A stretch of 64,000 bases of DNA from positions 75,803,834 through 75,867,833 of the forward strand of contig NC_065538.1 of NCBI RefSeq assembly GCF_932294415.1. Reading direction: 5' to 3'. The translations under genes were made by a program, and so were the position numbers. Positions 45,997-57,768 of the stretch are shown piece after piece (the stretch's first letter is position 1; each line of letters opens with the position of its first letter). The notes under the pieces are model-generated. The model made no database searches and was not told the DNA's origin. It was given only the letters and a program-made list of their open reading frames with translations. This stretch comes from Quercus robur (taxonomy: Eukaryota > Streptophyta > Magnoliopsida > Fagales > Fagaceae).

Positions 45997-48900
45997 CTAA
46001 GATTTTCCACTAATCAAGGCAGATCTCTTCCTCAAGTATCGTGCTCCATATGCTGCACTAGAACCCACTGTCGTTGATGCCACTAACCAACTGCACGGAA
46101 TTAAATGGACTTGAGTTATTCAACATTATCAGATTCAACATTCAGACCAACAGAGTAGTGGCTGCATTACCTCAAATATGTGATGTATGGCTGAGTTTCC
46201 TGGGTTCCAAATTCTGGTTGAAGAAGAGCTGCAGCTACTAAAACCAACTGGAAAACTGTATTAACCTGTCAAGAATAGTACTCCTTGTTAATCAACCTGA
46301 CAGAGTTTAAAATCAATCAACCTAATTGCAAGCTTGCTGTGCTAATTATCTTTTTGTACAGTCTGATATCAGCAACAGGCTTGCTGTGCTAATTATCTTT
46401 TACTACAGTCTATGATATCAGTTACACTGCTGATCAAAATGCTTTTTAGAAATTTTGTGCTTAACTAACTAACTAAATATTTCATAAAAAAATTCATCGG
46501 AAAATAGGAAGAGCATTATAAAGCTTTACTAGTTTACTAAATAACCTATTCCATAAAATCCCAAATCCCAGACCACATTGCTAAACATAGATACACCAAA
46601 TATATTAATGCATGCATCATAAAATCCCAAATCCTAGACCACATTGCTGAACAAAGATACACCAAATATACTAATGCATGCATCATATAATCAGGCTTTT
46701 TAAATTTTTAAAAAAAAAAAAAAAAACCTCAAAGCTTACCTTGCTAATGAAAAGAGGCTCAACTTTTAGGGGACGGGTACCGTCAAGATTGATGAAATCA
46801 AACCAACTTTTCCACTGAAAGAAGGGAAAACTCGACAATGCCAATCAACATTTCAACTTGATAACTAACAGACTGTAAATTGAAGAAAAAGGTGCCCAAA
46901 AAAAAAAAAAAAAGTTCCTATAACACATGATCTCAAAATACGCTATATTACCTCCCAACCCAAGCCACTAGCTCTTTGATATACTGCACCACCGACAAGG
47001 AAGACATCTCGCAACACGACGAGTCCAACAAGTCCAGCTTCACAACGCAAAAACCAAATATGAAATTCATTTCCCCCAAAACATATACACAAGATGATGC
47101 ATGCAGATCAAACTTATGTGCTCCACAGCAAATTATTATAGATGCAAATATCTACCGCCATGTGACATCTATTAAACAAATTAAATTCATTTGTAGTGTT
47201 AAGCCATGCATCTTGAAACAGAAGGATAAGGACATATTGCATTTTGATTGGTAAGTTACACATGCACCCTATGGCTCTTCAACCCTTGACCTTACCCTTC
47301 CATCCCATTATAAAGGGAGGACGAAGTGCCATTTAAGCTAAAACTCATTGGCATAAAGGGCAAAATTTTAAATTTCATCTGTATTAAATAGGCACTAGTT
47401 CAAGCAGCAAATTTGAAAACTTAGTAATTTTTAAATTGGCTATGTAAATTAGTGACATCTAGTTTTTTAAACAGTGGAATAAGCATAGCAGGCAGACATC
47501 ATTACATTAAAAAAGAGAAATTGGGTGCTAAGAATAAGAATGTGGAACAAAAGTATAGAGTGCTTATCTTGCTAAAATTAGATTTGAAATTGCTTAAAGA
47601 TATATTATATATATAAATAGTCCAGTGATAATCACCCAAAAATGTAGCCCATTACTTGACTCAAGCAACCATTCTATGTTTCTGCTATACTTATATTGGA
47701 TAATATCAGCATTGTATGTCTGTGCGTTTTTGAATGTAGCCTATTTATTGGACTCAAGCACATCCTCTTCTATATTTTCACTATCCTCCTTATGATTAAT
47801 AATATTAGCATCTTGTGTGTGCATAGCTAGTGGGGGAGAGGAAACTTGTCATAGCCTAATATAATATGTTCAAATGCAAAAGCAAGACTATGTGCTTAAA
47901 CCACTACTATTTCACTACCAAAAAATTGAGGGGGAGGGACTATGACCACTTACGGTGCAGAAGATCCATATGTACCATTGCCAAAGCAACAGATCCAATA
48001 AGAACCTGTATCAAGAAGAGGGAACAAAAACATAATTCAGCTACAGGGAAGACTAAATGAGCCAAAAACAACCTGCAACGAGCAACTGGCCAATTATACT
48101 GAGCTCAGAAGGAAGAAAGGGCTTGAACTTTTACCTTGTCAGCAAGGGGATCAAGGTAGGAACCCACTACAGAATTAATTCTCATCTTCCTAGCCATGTA
48201 TCCATCTAGCTACATGATGAATGAAGAAAAATAAAAGCATTTAACGTCTCATTTTGGTAAAACAAGGATTTGCTTCCATCAATTAAAGTAGTAAGCATAC
48301 TAACTAAAATATTTCCAATAAAAATAAAATATACGTGTCCACACCCAGTCAGATGCCCCAGAGATAGCTAATCCAACCAGTGCCGATGAATACCACTCAT
48401 TTGTGATCATCCTGCATAACGATTGTTAATCACATTTCCAGTAAAAAGCGATTAAAAGTTTAAACATTCATTTTAAAGCATAATTAAAAATTTGAGGACA
48501 TAAGGGCAATTATTTTTTTTTTATTATTATTTTTTTTTTTAATTTTATAAGTAACAAAAAATTATTGAACCAAAATATAATCACCCATGTACACCAGCCG
48601 TGTACACAGGGAGCAGTACAATCAATCTTTCAAATTACAATGCTCAAGCAAATCTAATAAAGAATAACAGGGAGGAGAAATAAAAACCTAAAAATATTTG
48701 GATAATAATTATCAGTTCTTATAGGACCACACCATTTGCCACAACTCTTGTCACACTTTAATTACATGTGTGACTGTGATTGATGAACTATCGCTTTCAA
48801 AATTCACATGGACCCTTCACTTTTTTTCCACCACTCACAATCGCACATGTTAGGGTTGTGGCAATTGTTGTGACACAAAAACTGTGCACACAGACTTTCT

Positions 48901-50507
48901 CAATAAGTATACAAGGGAAGACCCTAGCTAGAGAGTACAATCAATTGTCCAAGTTAAGAACATCCAAAAGTTGCAATAAGTAAAAAGATGAATCAAAATC
49001 TGGGATAACCTACGTTCAAGAGAAGCAAGATTAAAGCAACAACAATTTGTGGCAGTTCCACACCCTCCAACATTCTACTGTTTTTTCTCCCAAATGAACC
49101 ATATCAATTACTATTAGAAAAAATTACATTACCACCTATATGGTCCTTGCTCTTCTCAAATTCCCATTCAAGATCTTAATTAAAAAAAAAAAAAAAAGGT
49201 TGTACATAGTGCATGAGCTCCCATTTTTGTGGGCTTTGGGAGAGGTCACGGTAGTCAACCTTACTCCCAATTTTATTGGGGAGTCTGATTCATAGACTCG
49301 ACCCATGACCTAGTACTTTTGGTCGAAGGCACTTGCCATTGCAAGAAGGCTTGACCTCATTCAAGACCTTAATAATCCAACCATTAATTAGGCCTTACCA
49401 AAGTCATTCCTATCAAAGAACAAGCTGACTATAACTCCCTAGTATCCGAACAACATCTGACCAAATGTTTGATAGAGTCACCCTCTTTAAACATACATGA
49501 ATAGCTACCATTACAATGGTCCCTTATGCAGTTCTTTGAAGTAAAATCAAAAGAATAGCGTGCAATTTAATCCCCCATTTTAGTGTTCATCTCGTCTCAC
49601 TCAATATACATTTTTTTTTATTCATTTTAAGTTGAGGAAAGGGGATTTGAACCCTGAAAGTGTCCATTCGAATTAGCAGGAAATTCCAAAGGTCATTGGC
49701 TCATTTCACACAATATACTTGTTACTAAGTAAAAATGTGAATTCACAACTTTAAGCAACACATTGATCAAAGCAAAATATCCCTTAATTTTTTTTATAGT
49801 TACAATTCAATGGGAAGTTGCCAATTGAGCCACAAGGCTCTTAGCAAAATAACCCTTAACTATCTAACATTAAACCATCTAAAATCAGAAAAAATCTTCT
49901 CATTTCCTCATCTACCCACACAAGCATTTTCACTGATAAATACAAAAAACTCAGGTTTTTAACAAAACAAAAAAAACCCTCATATCAAATACTCAAATTT
50001 CCCATCAACCAAACAGAACGTAAATTATCAAAAGAAAACATACCAACCAAGCACAGGACCAGAAATCAATCGGCCCATAGAGATCAAATTGGGCACATTG
50101 ACAAAGCTCTCCAAAAACCCATCATCAACTGACTCTCTCTTCTCGACCCTATAGTCCAGCAAAGCCTGGCTAAACTTAGTGGGAAAAGCAGTGGTAGTTC
50201 TGAGCAGGTGAAGATTAAAAGCCTGCACCTTACGGCGGAAAACGACGGCGTTTCCACGGAGGTAAAGAGGAGTGGCGGATTGAGAGAGTTTCCACGGAGG
50301 AAAAGAGAGAAAAAGCGGACCACGAAATGGGGTTGTGACCCATTTGGAAAATGGGGTTGAAGGCAAACGAAAGAGAGGGTGAGAGAGAGGGAAGTATTGG
50401 AGTGTGATTGTGGGGTGGCTTGTGGCTGTGGCGGTGAGAGAAGTGAGAAAAGACCTTGATCTTTGTGGGTTTTTGATAAGGGTTTTGAGAGACCTGAACA
50501 ACACCAT
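45997..50507 (-). CDS. CLS: Mitochondrial cardiolipin synthase (CMP-forming)
   Basis: Eight minus-strand exons: 50044-50507, 48345-48411, 48135-48209, 47954-48005, 46952-47037, 46740-46814, 46171-46265 and 45997-46090. All phases agree, giving 335 residues (the Arabidopsis enzyme is about 340). The N-terminus ([20 protein letters not shown]) is basic and Ser/Thr-rich, a mitochondrial presequence. The CDP-alcohol phosphotransferase signature is complete: D179-G180, A183-R184, G193, D197 and D201 (LDGYMARK...GSYLDPLAD). [20 protein letters not shown] precedes it and [19 protein letters not shown] follows. The reaction joins CDP-diacylglycerol and phosphatidylglycerol to make cardiolipin in the inner membrane. 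Intron 1 (about 1.6 kb) contains an Au-type SINE and a LINE end. Identity is strong because all exons match the family in order. Confidence 0.96.
46332..46690. repeat. Two independent tandem duplications in one CLS intron
   Basis: A 47-bp unit (GCTTGCTGTGCTAATTATCT...) at 46332-46378 is repeated at 46379-46428. A 66-bp unit (CATAAAATCCCAAATCC...) at 46552-46617 is repeated at 46618-46683. Both lie in the 474-bp intron between the exons at 46171-46265 and 46740-46814. A poly-A run follows at 46711-46726. Confidence 0.9.
47251..47362 (-). mobile_element. SINE-like element in a CLS intron
   Basis: The minus strand reads GCCAATGAGTTTTAGCTTAA (A-box-like), then GGTCAAGGGTTGAAGAGCC (B-box-like), then GGTGCATGTGTAACTTACC. 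Same family as 44725-44825. No target duplication was fixed. Confidence 0.55.
48511..48960 (-). mobile_element. LINE 3' end in CLS intron 1, minus strand
   Basis: T-runs at 48511-48540 act as a tail. The minus translation just inside reads LYCSLCT and YMGDYILVQ, resembling the C-terminal and 3' untranslated part of plant LINEs without RNase H. The upstream extent is uncertain; AT-rich sequence up to about 48960 may belong to it. Confidence 0.4.
49181..49357 (-). mobile_element. Au-type SINE in CLS intron 1
   Basis: Read on the minus strand: TTGCAATGGCAAGTGCC (A-box), GGTCATGGGTCGAGTC (B-box), GTAAGGTTGACTACCGTGAC, GGGAGCTCATGCACTA and a T-rich end. These are the ordered landmarks of the Au SINE family known from many flowering plants. 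The flanks are CATTCAAGATCTTAAT (49165-49180) and CATTCAAGACCTTAAT (49358-49373), a 16-bp target duplication with one mismatch. Confidence 0.9.
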
Positions 50508-50742
50508 TATTGTTGTTGTAATAACATATTATAGTTTGTGATTTGGGAAATTCTTTCTGGGTTTGGTTTGTCTTTTTTACATGTGTGTTTGTGTCTGTGT
50601 CACTGTGTGGGGGAATTAGGGTTGGCAAGGTTTTAGGGAGGTGTGCTGGAAGAGCCAGTGACTCTGACTTTTGGGGTGACATGTGGGTTTTATCTAAAAG
50701 GTCCACGTGATGGCTTAAGGTGGCTTCAAAGTCGTATCCCAC

Positions 50743-51697
50743 GTGGATGGCTTAAGGTGGGGTCCTTATCCATAAGTTTTCATTTCGTAATTAGAATAAA
50801 GTTTTGAGTTACAAAATTTGTTGTAATCTTCTTCTTCTTCTTCTTCTTCTTTTTTTTCTTTTTTTTTTTTCTTAAGAAAAAAATTGGTTATAACCTTATA
50901 CTACAACCTTACATCTTATTCTTATATGCTTCATACTTGTAAAATTTTAAGAAAATTAAAGATCAATAGCTATGTAATCAATAAATTGTTTAAATTGCAA
51001 TTTTTTGTAGTTTAAAATTATGCATAAAATATATGACAAATAATATCTGATTGATACACAATTTGACATGTGTATTAAGAACGTAAAGAACATATAATTC
51101 AACAATTAGATTTTTAAAATATGTAGTAATGTTTATTTTATTGAGTAAGGTTGTAACCTTAAGTTACAACTAATTTTGTAGCTAAACTTTATCCTTGTAA
51201 TTATTCATTTGAGAAATGCGAGAAATACAAAAAAAAAAAAAAAAAAAAAAGTCAACAACTTGCAATATTGTGAGTTGAGTGTGAGGGGTCAAGTGGTTTA
51301 TCCAACATTTTACTTCCGCTAATCACAATCAACCACTTGATGACGAGTTGTGGACCTTGTGTACTTAGCACTTTCTTTATTTGGTATGCTTAATTAAGGT
51401 GAATAAAAAAGTGAGGGAGAGAAAATATAAAGGAAAACTAAAAATGGATCATGGGTGTATTTGGTTTGGAGAAAAAAGAGGTGAGGAAATGGTGGGACAT
51501 GGCCATTTTCTATCTGAGCCCATCAGAATTTAATCCCCTCAAAATTGAGAGAAAATGGGGGAGAAAAGAAAGGGCCAATGTAATTACCCATTTACCCCTA
51601 GTCCTCCCCCCACCCCCAACAATATTTTTTACATTGATATTTTTTTTTTCTTTTTCCATTTAAGTTACAGTTTTTACTTTATTCTTTTTACCTTAAC

Positions 51698-51728
<31 letters not shown>

Positions 51729-52930
51729 TAATAAGATATATATATATATATATTAAAATTATTTACTAGGGACAAGAGAGTAAATTTATGCAATTTACAT
51801 TTTTTTATCATATCTTTTTTTCATTTCAACTAGATAAAAAAGTTTTTCATCACTCCATTTTTTTTCCACCCATTCAACGAAACAACATGAGGAAAAACAA
51901 AAATCTTTTCTATCCCCTCATTTTTCCATTCTTTCTCCATTTTCTATCTTCCCACTTTTTCACCGCTAACTAGTCGGACTCAAAATGTGACTATCGAAGA
52001 AGTCGTTTATGTGTAGTTTAGTCAAGTTACTTTTTTTAATGAGTTATGTGATCTGTTTGAATGATATACATTTATATTCTTATAATTCATGTATTCAAAA
52101 AAGATATTTGTATACCGATTTGAAACCAAACTTTGTCCTTTTTTCTTTGAAAGCAAATAATAATTGATCTTAAATCACATTCATGCGGGATGAATTAAAT
52201 TTTCAAGATTGGTTCATTTAATTATATCTCAAATGTGAGTTGAGTTTGAGTTTATCATCAAATTAGATTAATGTTTAAGTTTAACTTATTTTCTTATTGA
52301 CTCCAGAGGTACTTAATTAAATTATTTTTTCTTCATTTACAATATATATCTTGACTAAAATATTGTATCATTTCAAATATATGCTATTAATTAGTACGTA
52401 AATTATAGTTAAAATTATATTATTTTGAGCTAAATCTTTAATTTTTTTTAGAACCATTATTTGAGTTAATTTAATAAATTATTTTGCTGTGAATTTATAA
52501 TAATAAGATCCACCAACCTTATTTTGTTAAAAATGTATAATTTTCAAACTCTGTATAAAATATAAAATTTTTGTCAAATTCTTTATCAAATAAAAAAAAA
52601 TTTTAATAATTTTTATTTTGAAATGTACTATTTATATTATCAATATATTACAGACAATAATTTAAAAGTGTATAAACTTCACTACAAATGTATATAATCT
52701 AACTTTAATATTTTATACAGTATATTTGTAACAATATACATATAAAAAATTATATGTACTTACATTAAGCCTCATACTTACAAGTACAAAGACATAAACA
52801 CATTGTTATAATATTTGAATATGCCTTTTTGATAAATAAAGAAATATGAAGAAACTTTTTCCTAAGTTGGGCCCAAGTTTTAAAATAGCTATGAGTGGCT
52901 CGATTTATTATTCCTACTTTTATATGTGAA
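50743..52930. other. Gene-free spacer with a possible MITE
   Basis: CTT and T tracts at 50829-50872, otherwise AT-rich. A block at about 51443-51968 has G/A-rich left sequence (GTTTGGAGAAAAAAGAGGTG) and a roughly complementary C/T-rich right part (CTTTCTCCATTTTC...CCCAC), like an hAT MITE with T-run and TA-run insertions. The ends are not sharp. No gene. Confidence 0.35.
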
Positions 52931-53047
52931 ATTATTAGGTAGTCTAAGAGTATACTCCTTCCCTCTCACATTAGGATGTACCCCATGGTGAGTGGGATTC
53001 ACTCCTGTGTGAGAGGGAGGGAGTATATTCTTGGAGTACCCAATAAT
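52931..53047. mobile_element. Short fold-back MITE
   Basis: A 117-bp near-perfect hairpin. The left arm ATTATTAGGTAGTCTAAGAG plus TATACTCCTTCCCTCTCACA pairs with the complement of TGTGAGAGGGAGGGAGTATA plus TTCTTGGAGTACCCAATAAT. The loop lies around 52975-53010 and carries a smaller stem (CCATGGTGAGTGGGATTCAC). No ORF. Such hairpins can feed siRNA or miRNA-like processing if transcribed. Confidence 0.85.
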
Positions 53048-53465
53048 GACCCATTTTATATCTGTCTAGTGCCCATTATGAATACTATTTTTATTGTACA
53101 CAAATCACAACATACCATCTCAATAATTGCCAAAAAATAGAAAAAGAAAGTCAATATTAAGGCTTATCAACCACAATTGCACTCGACAGCACTAGCTTGT
53201 TGACTCAAATGGCGGTTGTTTGGTACTAGGTTAGAATTTGGATTATAGGTTGAGTGAAGGGGTGTAGGTCCACTAGTCATCATAAAAATATAGTAACTTT
53301 GTCCTAAATTGTTGGTCTTGTATTATATTTTAGGATATTCCAAAATATTGTCCTATTTTTGAAATTAAAACCACTAATTTACTAATGTTCCTATTGTGTC
53401 CCTATTTTAATTTAATGAGCATTTAAATTTTTTGAGTTTTCTAAACAAGCCTAACAATTTATTTA

Positions 53466-54233
53466 GAATCCAAATCTTCTGTCTCATCTTTCTTACTCTA
53501 CCCCATGGTCCACCAATAAAAATTTGCCCTATGTACATCTATTTAATTCAAATCTAATTTTCAGCATTTTATTATTTAATTTCCTAAAATAAATCAATTT
53601 TTTTTTAAAAAAAAACTCAAACTATCCCCACTAGCCACCACCACTGCTCCTCCACCACCAACCTTCGCCGATGCCACCTAAAGGAGGTCATTAACGTCAT
53701 CAACAGCCACTCACCCCTGTCGGCCTACCATACACCACCACCGGTTGTCAATTGCCAAAAATTAATTAAAAAAAAAAAAAAAACACATCTCCCACCAATC
53801 ACCACTAGTCCACCACTCTTGTTTAGCACCTCCAGGAAGAGATGGTGACACCATCACTACCACACTGCCGCCATGTCTAGGTACTAGCCATGGATTTGAA
53901 GAAGAATGGTGGTCATGGATACCCACCAACAAGATGTCACAAAACTAATATCAAACATGGATTTTGAAGACAAGGAGGTGGTGGTGGATGGTTGTTGATG
54001 TCATCGGCGATCTCCTCCTAGTAGCATCGACGAATTTGGTGGCTGGTGGGGATTATTTGAGTTTTTTATTTTTATTTTTCTTCTTTTTACTTTTTTGTTT
54101 TTGATTTATATTAAGAAACTGAAACAATAAAAGATTGAAAATTAGATTTGAATTAGATAGGTGTACATATGACAAATTTTTATTGGTAGAGCATGGGGTG
54201 GAGTAGGAAAGATGGGACAAAAAATTTGGACTC
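53466..54233. mobile_element. Mutator-like non-autonomous element with long inverted repeats
   Basis: 768 bp flanked by the perfect 9-bp duplication ATTTATTTA (53457-53465 and 54234-54242), the hallmark size of Mutator elements. The ends are GAATCCAAATCTTCTGTC and GACAAAAAATTTGGACTC. Arms pair for over 150 bp (ACCAATAAAAATTTG against CAAATTTTTATTGGT; AATTCAAATCTAATTTTCA against TGAAAATTAGATTTGAATT or a close form). A GC-richer core (53630-54045) with CCACC/GGTGG strings may be captured sequence but has no recognised protein. Confidence 0.9.
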
Positions 54234-54242
54234 ATTTATTTA

Positions 54243-54750
54243 AGAGTAAAATTATATCTATTTATATAAGAGATAAGACAATAAATAATTTTCCCTTTAA
54301 AAATTGTGTTTTCGAAACAAGACCAAAAGTTTGAGACGTAAGAAGTAACAAAAATGGTTGATATTTTTTAGTGTTTTCAGTAGAGACATTGCGGTCCAAA
54401 TCTTTCCTCACTCAACTATCGAATTATCAATATAAATAAATACATACATATATATATATATATATAAAATACCGTGTGATCATTAAAAATGACATTTTAC
54501 ATGTACTTTAAGATTACATGACCTATTTGAAAGTTATATAATTTATTTAAATCATTGAATGGGTTATGTGATAAAATAGAAGTAAATTAACACACTGTAG
54601 CATAGTTTAGAGGATATTTATCCCAACCGGTTTGCAAGAGATTTTTATGCATGAAATATTGGCATTGGCCATTAGAGGAGAAGAAAAAGTTGGTTCTCGA
54701 GTGGCAGGAAAGTGTACGCGTCAGTTTCATTCAACAGAACAGCCTTAACA

Positions 54751-54784
<34 letters not shown>

Positions 54785-55120
54785 GACTAAATAAAGCACT
54801 ATATATGTATAGAAATGTGAATGGATTAACTATAGAAATCAATAACCATAGCAAAACTGACATTCTAAGTTCTAACACTCCTAATATTGTTCCTCCCGAC
54901 AAACAGGAAAACCAGTTCTGCCACAGTAACGTCGTTTTTTCAGTTTCTCAAATCTTAGAAAGAGCTTATTCTCTAAGAAAATTTCATAACATTATACATA
55001 GAGCTTATTCTCTGCTCTTTGTATAATATTTCATTTTGAGTTTGATATTGAGTTCCGTTCCTGAAAAGGGTGTGATTAAGAGTTTTGATAGAGTTTGTAG
55101 CAAAGGCCGGTTGGTAGAAG
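54243..55120 (+). promoter_or_regulatory. Upstream region of the kinase gene
   Basis: Contains a (CT)n tract at about 54753-54783, a possible TATA element TATATATGT near 54801 and no other ORF of note. A leader of roughly 200-300 bp before the ATG at 55121 is plausible. Confidence 0.35.
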
Positions 55121-57768
55121 ATGGACTGCTTCAAGTGTAGAGCGAAGCGGCCTTTGGTTTGGTTCAGGAGTGGCAGAGGCAGAAGGGAATATGATGCCCG
55201 ACAAACATATGCATCCATGGTTTCAACCTTCTCAATGAAAACAGGTAGCATATATAAAATAGACTTTATTAGTTTCTTATGTAGTGTACTGTGTTTAATG
55301 CACCTTTGAAATGATTATTATGAGTTTTTATTTATTTATTTTTGTGTGAAGATTTATATTCCTATTACTTTTTATTGTATAGCCAAAAGATAAAGTTGTC
55401 TCCTTGGACGTGGATCACATTTGAAATTGAGCGTGTCCGTAGTATTATTGTTTCTATTTGGTGCTAATGCGTTTAGCCCATTTGAAATTTATCAGGAGTT
55501 TTTGGAGGAAAATTTATATTTCATTTTGCCTTTTATTGTATCGCAAAGAATTAAAGCTGTTTTTTTAGATGTGGGATTCCCATGTTGGGAGAGGACCGCT
55601 ATAGATTTCCCTATCCTTATACACTGATCCATGCAAAGATTTCCCTATGAGGCTATAACATATATCTTTCATTTGTTGATAACTTTGCAGATTGCAGTAA
55701 AATATAAATTATTTATTTGTTAATTCAAATTAAGTATTTTATTTCATTTTCATGCCTCATGGAATTTGGTTTTAATTTTGATGAGGTTCTACTACTTTTG
55801 TTTTTGGCATTTGATTAAACGTTCTCAGAAATTTTCATGGACGGAAAATGCTTATTGATGTGAATTGAAAAAGGATCATGTATAGATTACGTAGTGTTAT
55901 TTTGAAAAGCCTAAGAAGTTAGAACAATGATTGAGTTGAAATCTGAAACTAAAGCTTCTTTTCATAAAAGTTGTGAGGGTTTGACCTTATATATAGTGTT
56001 GTATACATTCATAAGCAACTTTTAATTCTATCTCTTATGATTCTTAATGCAGTTGATCAGAATTGTTTCAGCTGAATTTTTGAACCATGATTGTGAAAAC
56101 TCGGCAAATGACTCTTACATAGGCTTTGTTATTAATGTGCAGGAAGCAGCAAGCATAGGAATCTTGCTCAAGAGATACTGAAATTAGGACATGCAAGAAT
56201 TTCTGCTCAGGTCTTCACATTTTATGATTTGGCTGCTGCAACTGACAACTTCAATCCCGATTGTCTGGTCGGCGAAGGTGGATTCGGGAGGGTGTACAAA
56301 GGATACATAGGGAACACTGATCAGGTCTCTCTCTCTCTCTCTCTCTCTCTGAGACACACAAGAGTGTCATCCTAAATTATCTTTGGAGTTTCATGCTTGG
56401 GTTTATTATATGCAGGTTGTGGCTGTTAAGCAACTTGACAGGAAAGGATTGCAAGGAAGTAGAGAATTCTTTGCAGAGGTTCTGATGTTAAGTCTGGTTG
56501 AACACCCAAATCTTGTTGATTTGATTGGCTATTGTGCAGATGGTGATCAAAGAATTTTAGTTTATGAATTCATGGCCAATGGATCTTTGGAAAATCATCT
56601 TCTAGGTATGCCTAAAAAAAGTAATTCTTTCAACTTAACAGTATTAATTTCATGGACTCTTTACTAGTATTGTCTAATCAATTGTAATGAAGGTCTTGAT
56701 AATAAAACTAATTAGTTTCTTTAATTCTTCAGAATTACCTCCAGGTAGGAAGCCTCTGGATTGGTATACCAGGATGAAAATAGCTGCAGGAGCAGCTAAA
56801 GGACTAGAATACTTGCATGACTTTGCCAAACCGCCAGTGATTTATCGTGATTTTAAAGCATCTAACATATTATTAGATGAGGAACTCTTTCCAAAGCTCT
56901 CTGATTTCGGACTCGCTAAGATAGGTCCAACAGGAGGCAAGGACCATGTGTCTACAAGGGTGATGGGAACCTATGGCTATTGTGCACCAGAGTATGCTTC
57001 AACAGGACAACTGACAACAAAGTCTGATGTGTATAGTTTTGGTGTTGTGTTTCTGGAATTAATCACAGGTAGGAGAGCTATTGATTCAGCAAGAATGACT
57101 GAGGAGCAGAACCTAATTACTTGGGTATGTTCATAAGTAGCACTTAACTCTGCAAATCTTTAATATAACTATACTTTTGTAGGTGACTAAAATCTTTCTC
57201 CACTAGGTGGTTAGAATAGATTGTTCCATTAAAAAATAAGTTACCATGTTCTTTGAAATAACTTTGATACTCTTGTTTTCACCTTTGCCTAATCCCTTTA
57301 CAGCATATAAATCACAAAAAGACAAAACATTCCTCCAACGGACTTACAGTCTAGGAGTATTCATCCTTTAGATTTTTTTAATGTTCAATTAAATATGATG
57401 ATCTTTACAATTTGTTAGAATTATGAGGTTGGAATTCATTTTCTATCAAGAGCTTGGTAAAAATTTCTATTTTCATCCTGCAGGCACAGCCGCTTTTTAG
57501 GGACAGAAAGAAGTTTACATTAATGGCTGACCCTTTGCTAAAAGGAAATTACCCTGTAAAGGGTCTTTATCAAGCTCTTGCAGTTGCTGCAATGTGTCTT
57601 CAAGAGGAAGCTGACACCCGACCTTTGATGGGTGATGTTGTAACTGCTATTGAGCATCTGGCAATGCCAAGAGACGATGAGAAAATTGCTTCAGATTTAT
57701 CAAAATGCAGTGGTGCACATGCTGAATCTGTGAGAGAAGAAAGTGGCAATAGAGAGAGAGAGCTGTAG
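55121..57768 (+). CDS. Receptor-like cytoplasmic kinase, RLCK-VII (PBS1-like) family
   Basis: Five exons: 55121-55244, 56143-56324, 56416-56605, 56733-57124 and 57484-57768, with consistent phases, encode 390 residues. Kinase landmarks: Gly loop GEGGFGRV at 85-92, VAVK with K107, [10 protein letters not shown] with D205 and N210, DFG at 223-225, then [10 protein letters not shown] and [14 protein letters not shown] rather than HRDLK is normal for this family. The N-terminus MDCFKC has the acylatable cysteines seen in PBL kinases but Asp instead of Gly at position 2, so N-myristoylation is not expected and membrane binding would rely on S-acylation. Family members relay signals from cell-surface receptors. 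The C-terminal tail (after ~365) is Glu/Ser-rich. The specific pathway cannot be read from sequence. Confidence 0.95.

Noticed and set aside
50230-50742. A 170-codon minus-strand ORF and a 79-codon ORF at 50084-50323
   Set aside because: Both overlap CLS exon 1 in other frames. The cardiolipin synthase frame matches the family, continues through seven more exons and explains the base composition.
53630-54045. A proline/histidine-rich coding region
   Set aside because: CCACC strings give such translations by chance. The stretch lies inside a Mutator-like element and has no continuous frame.
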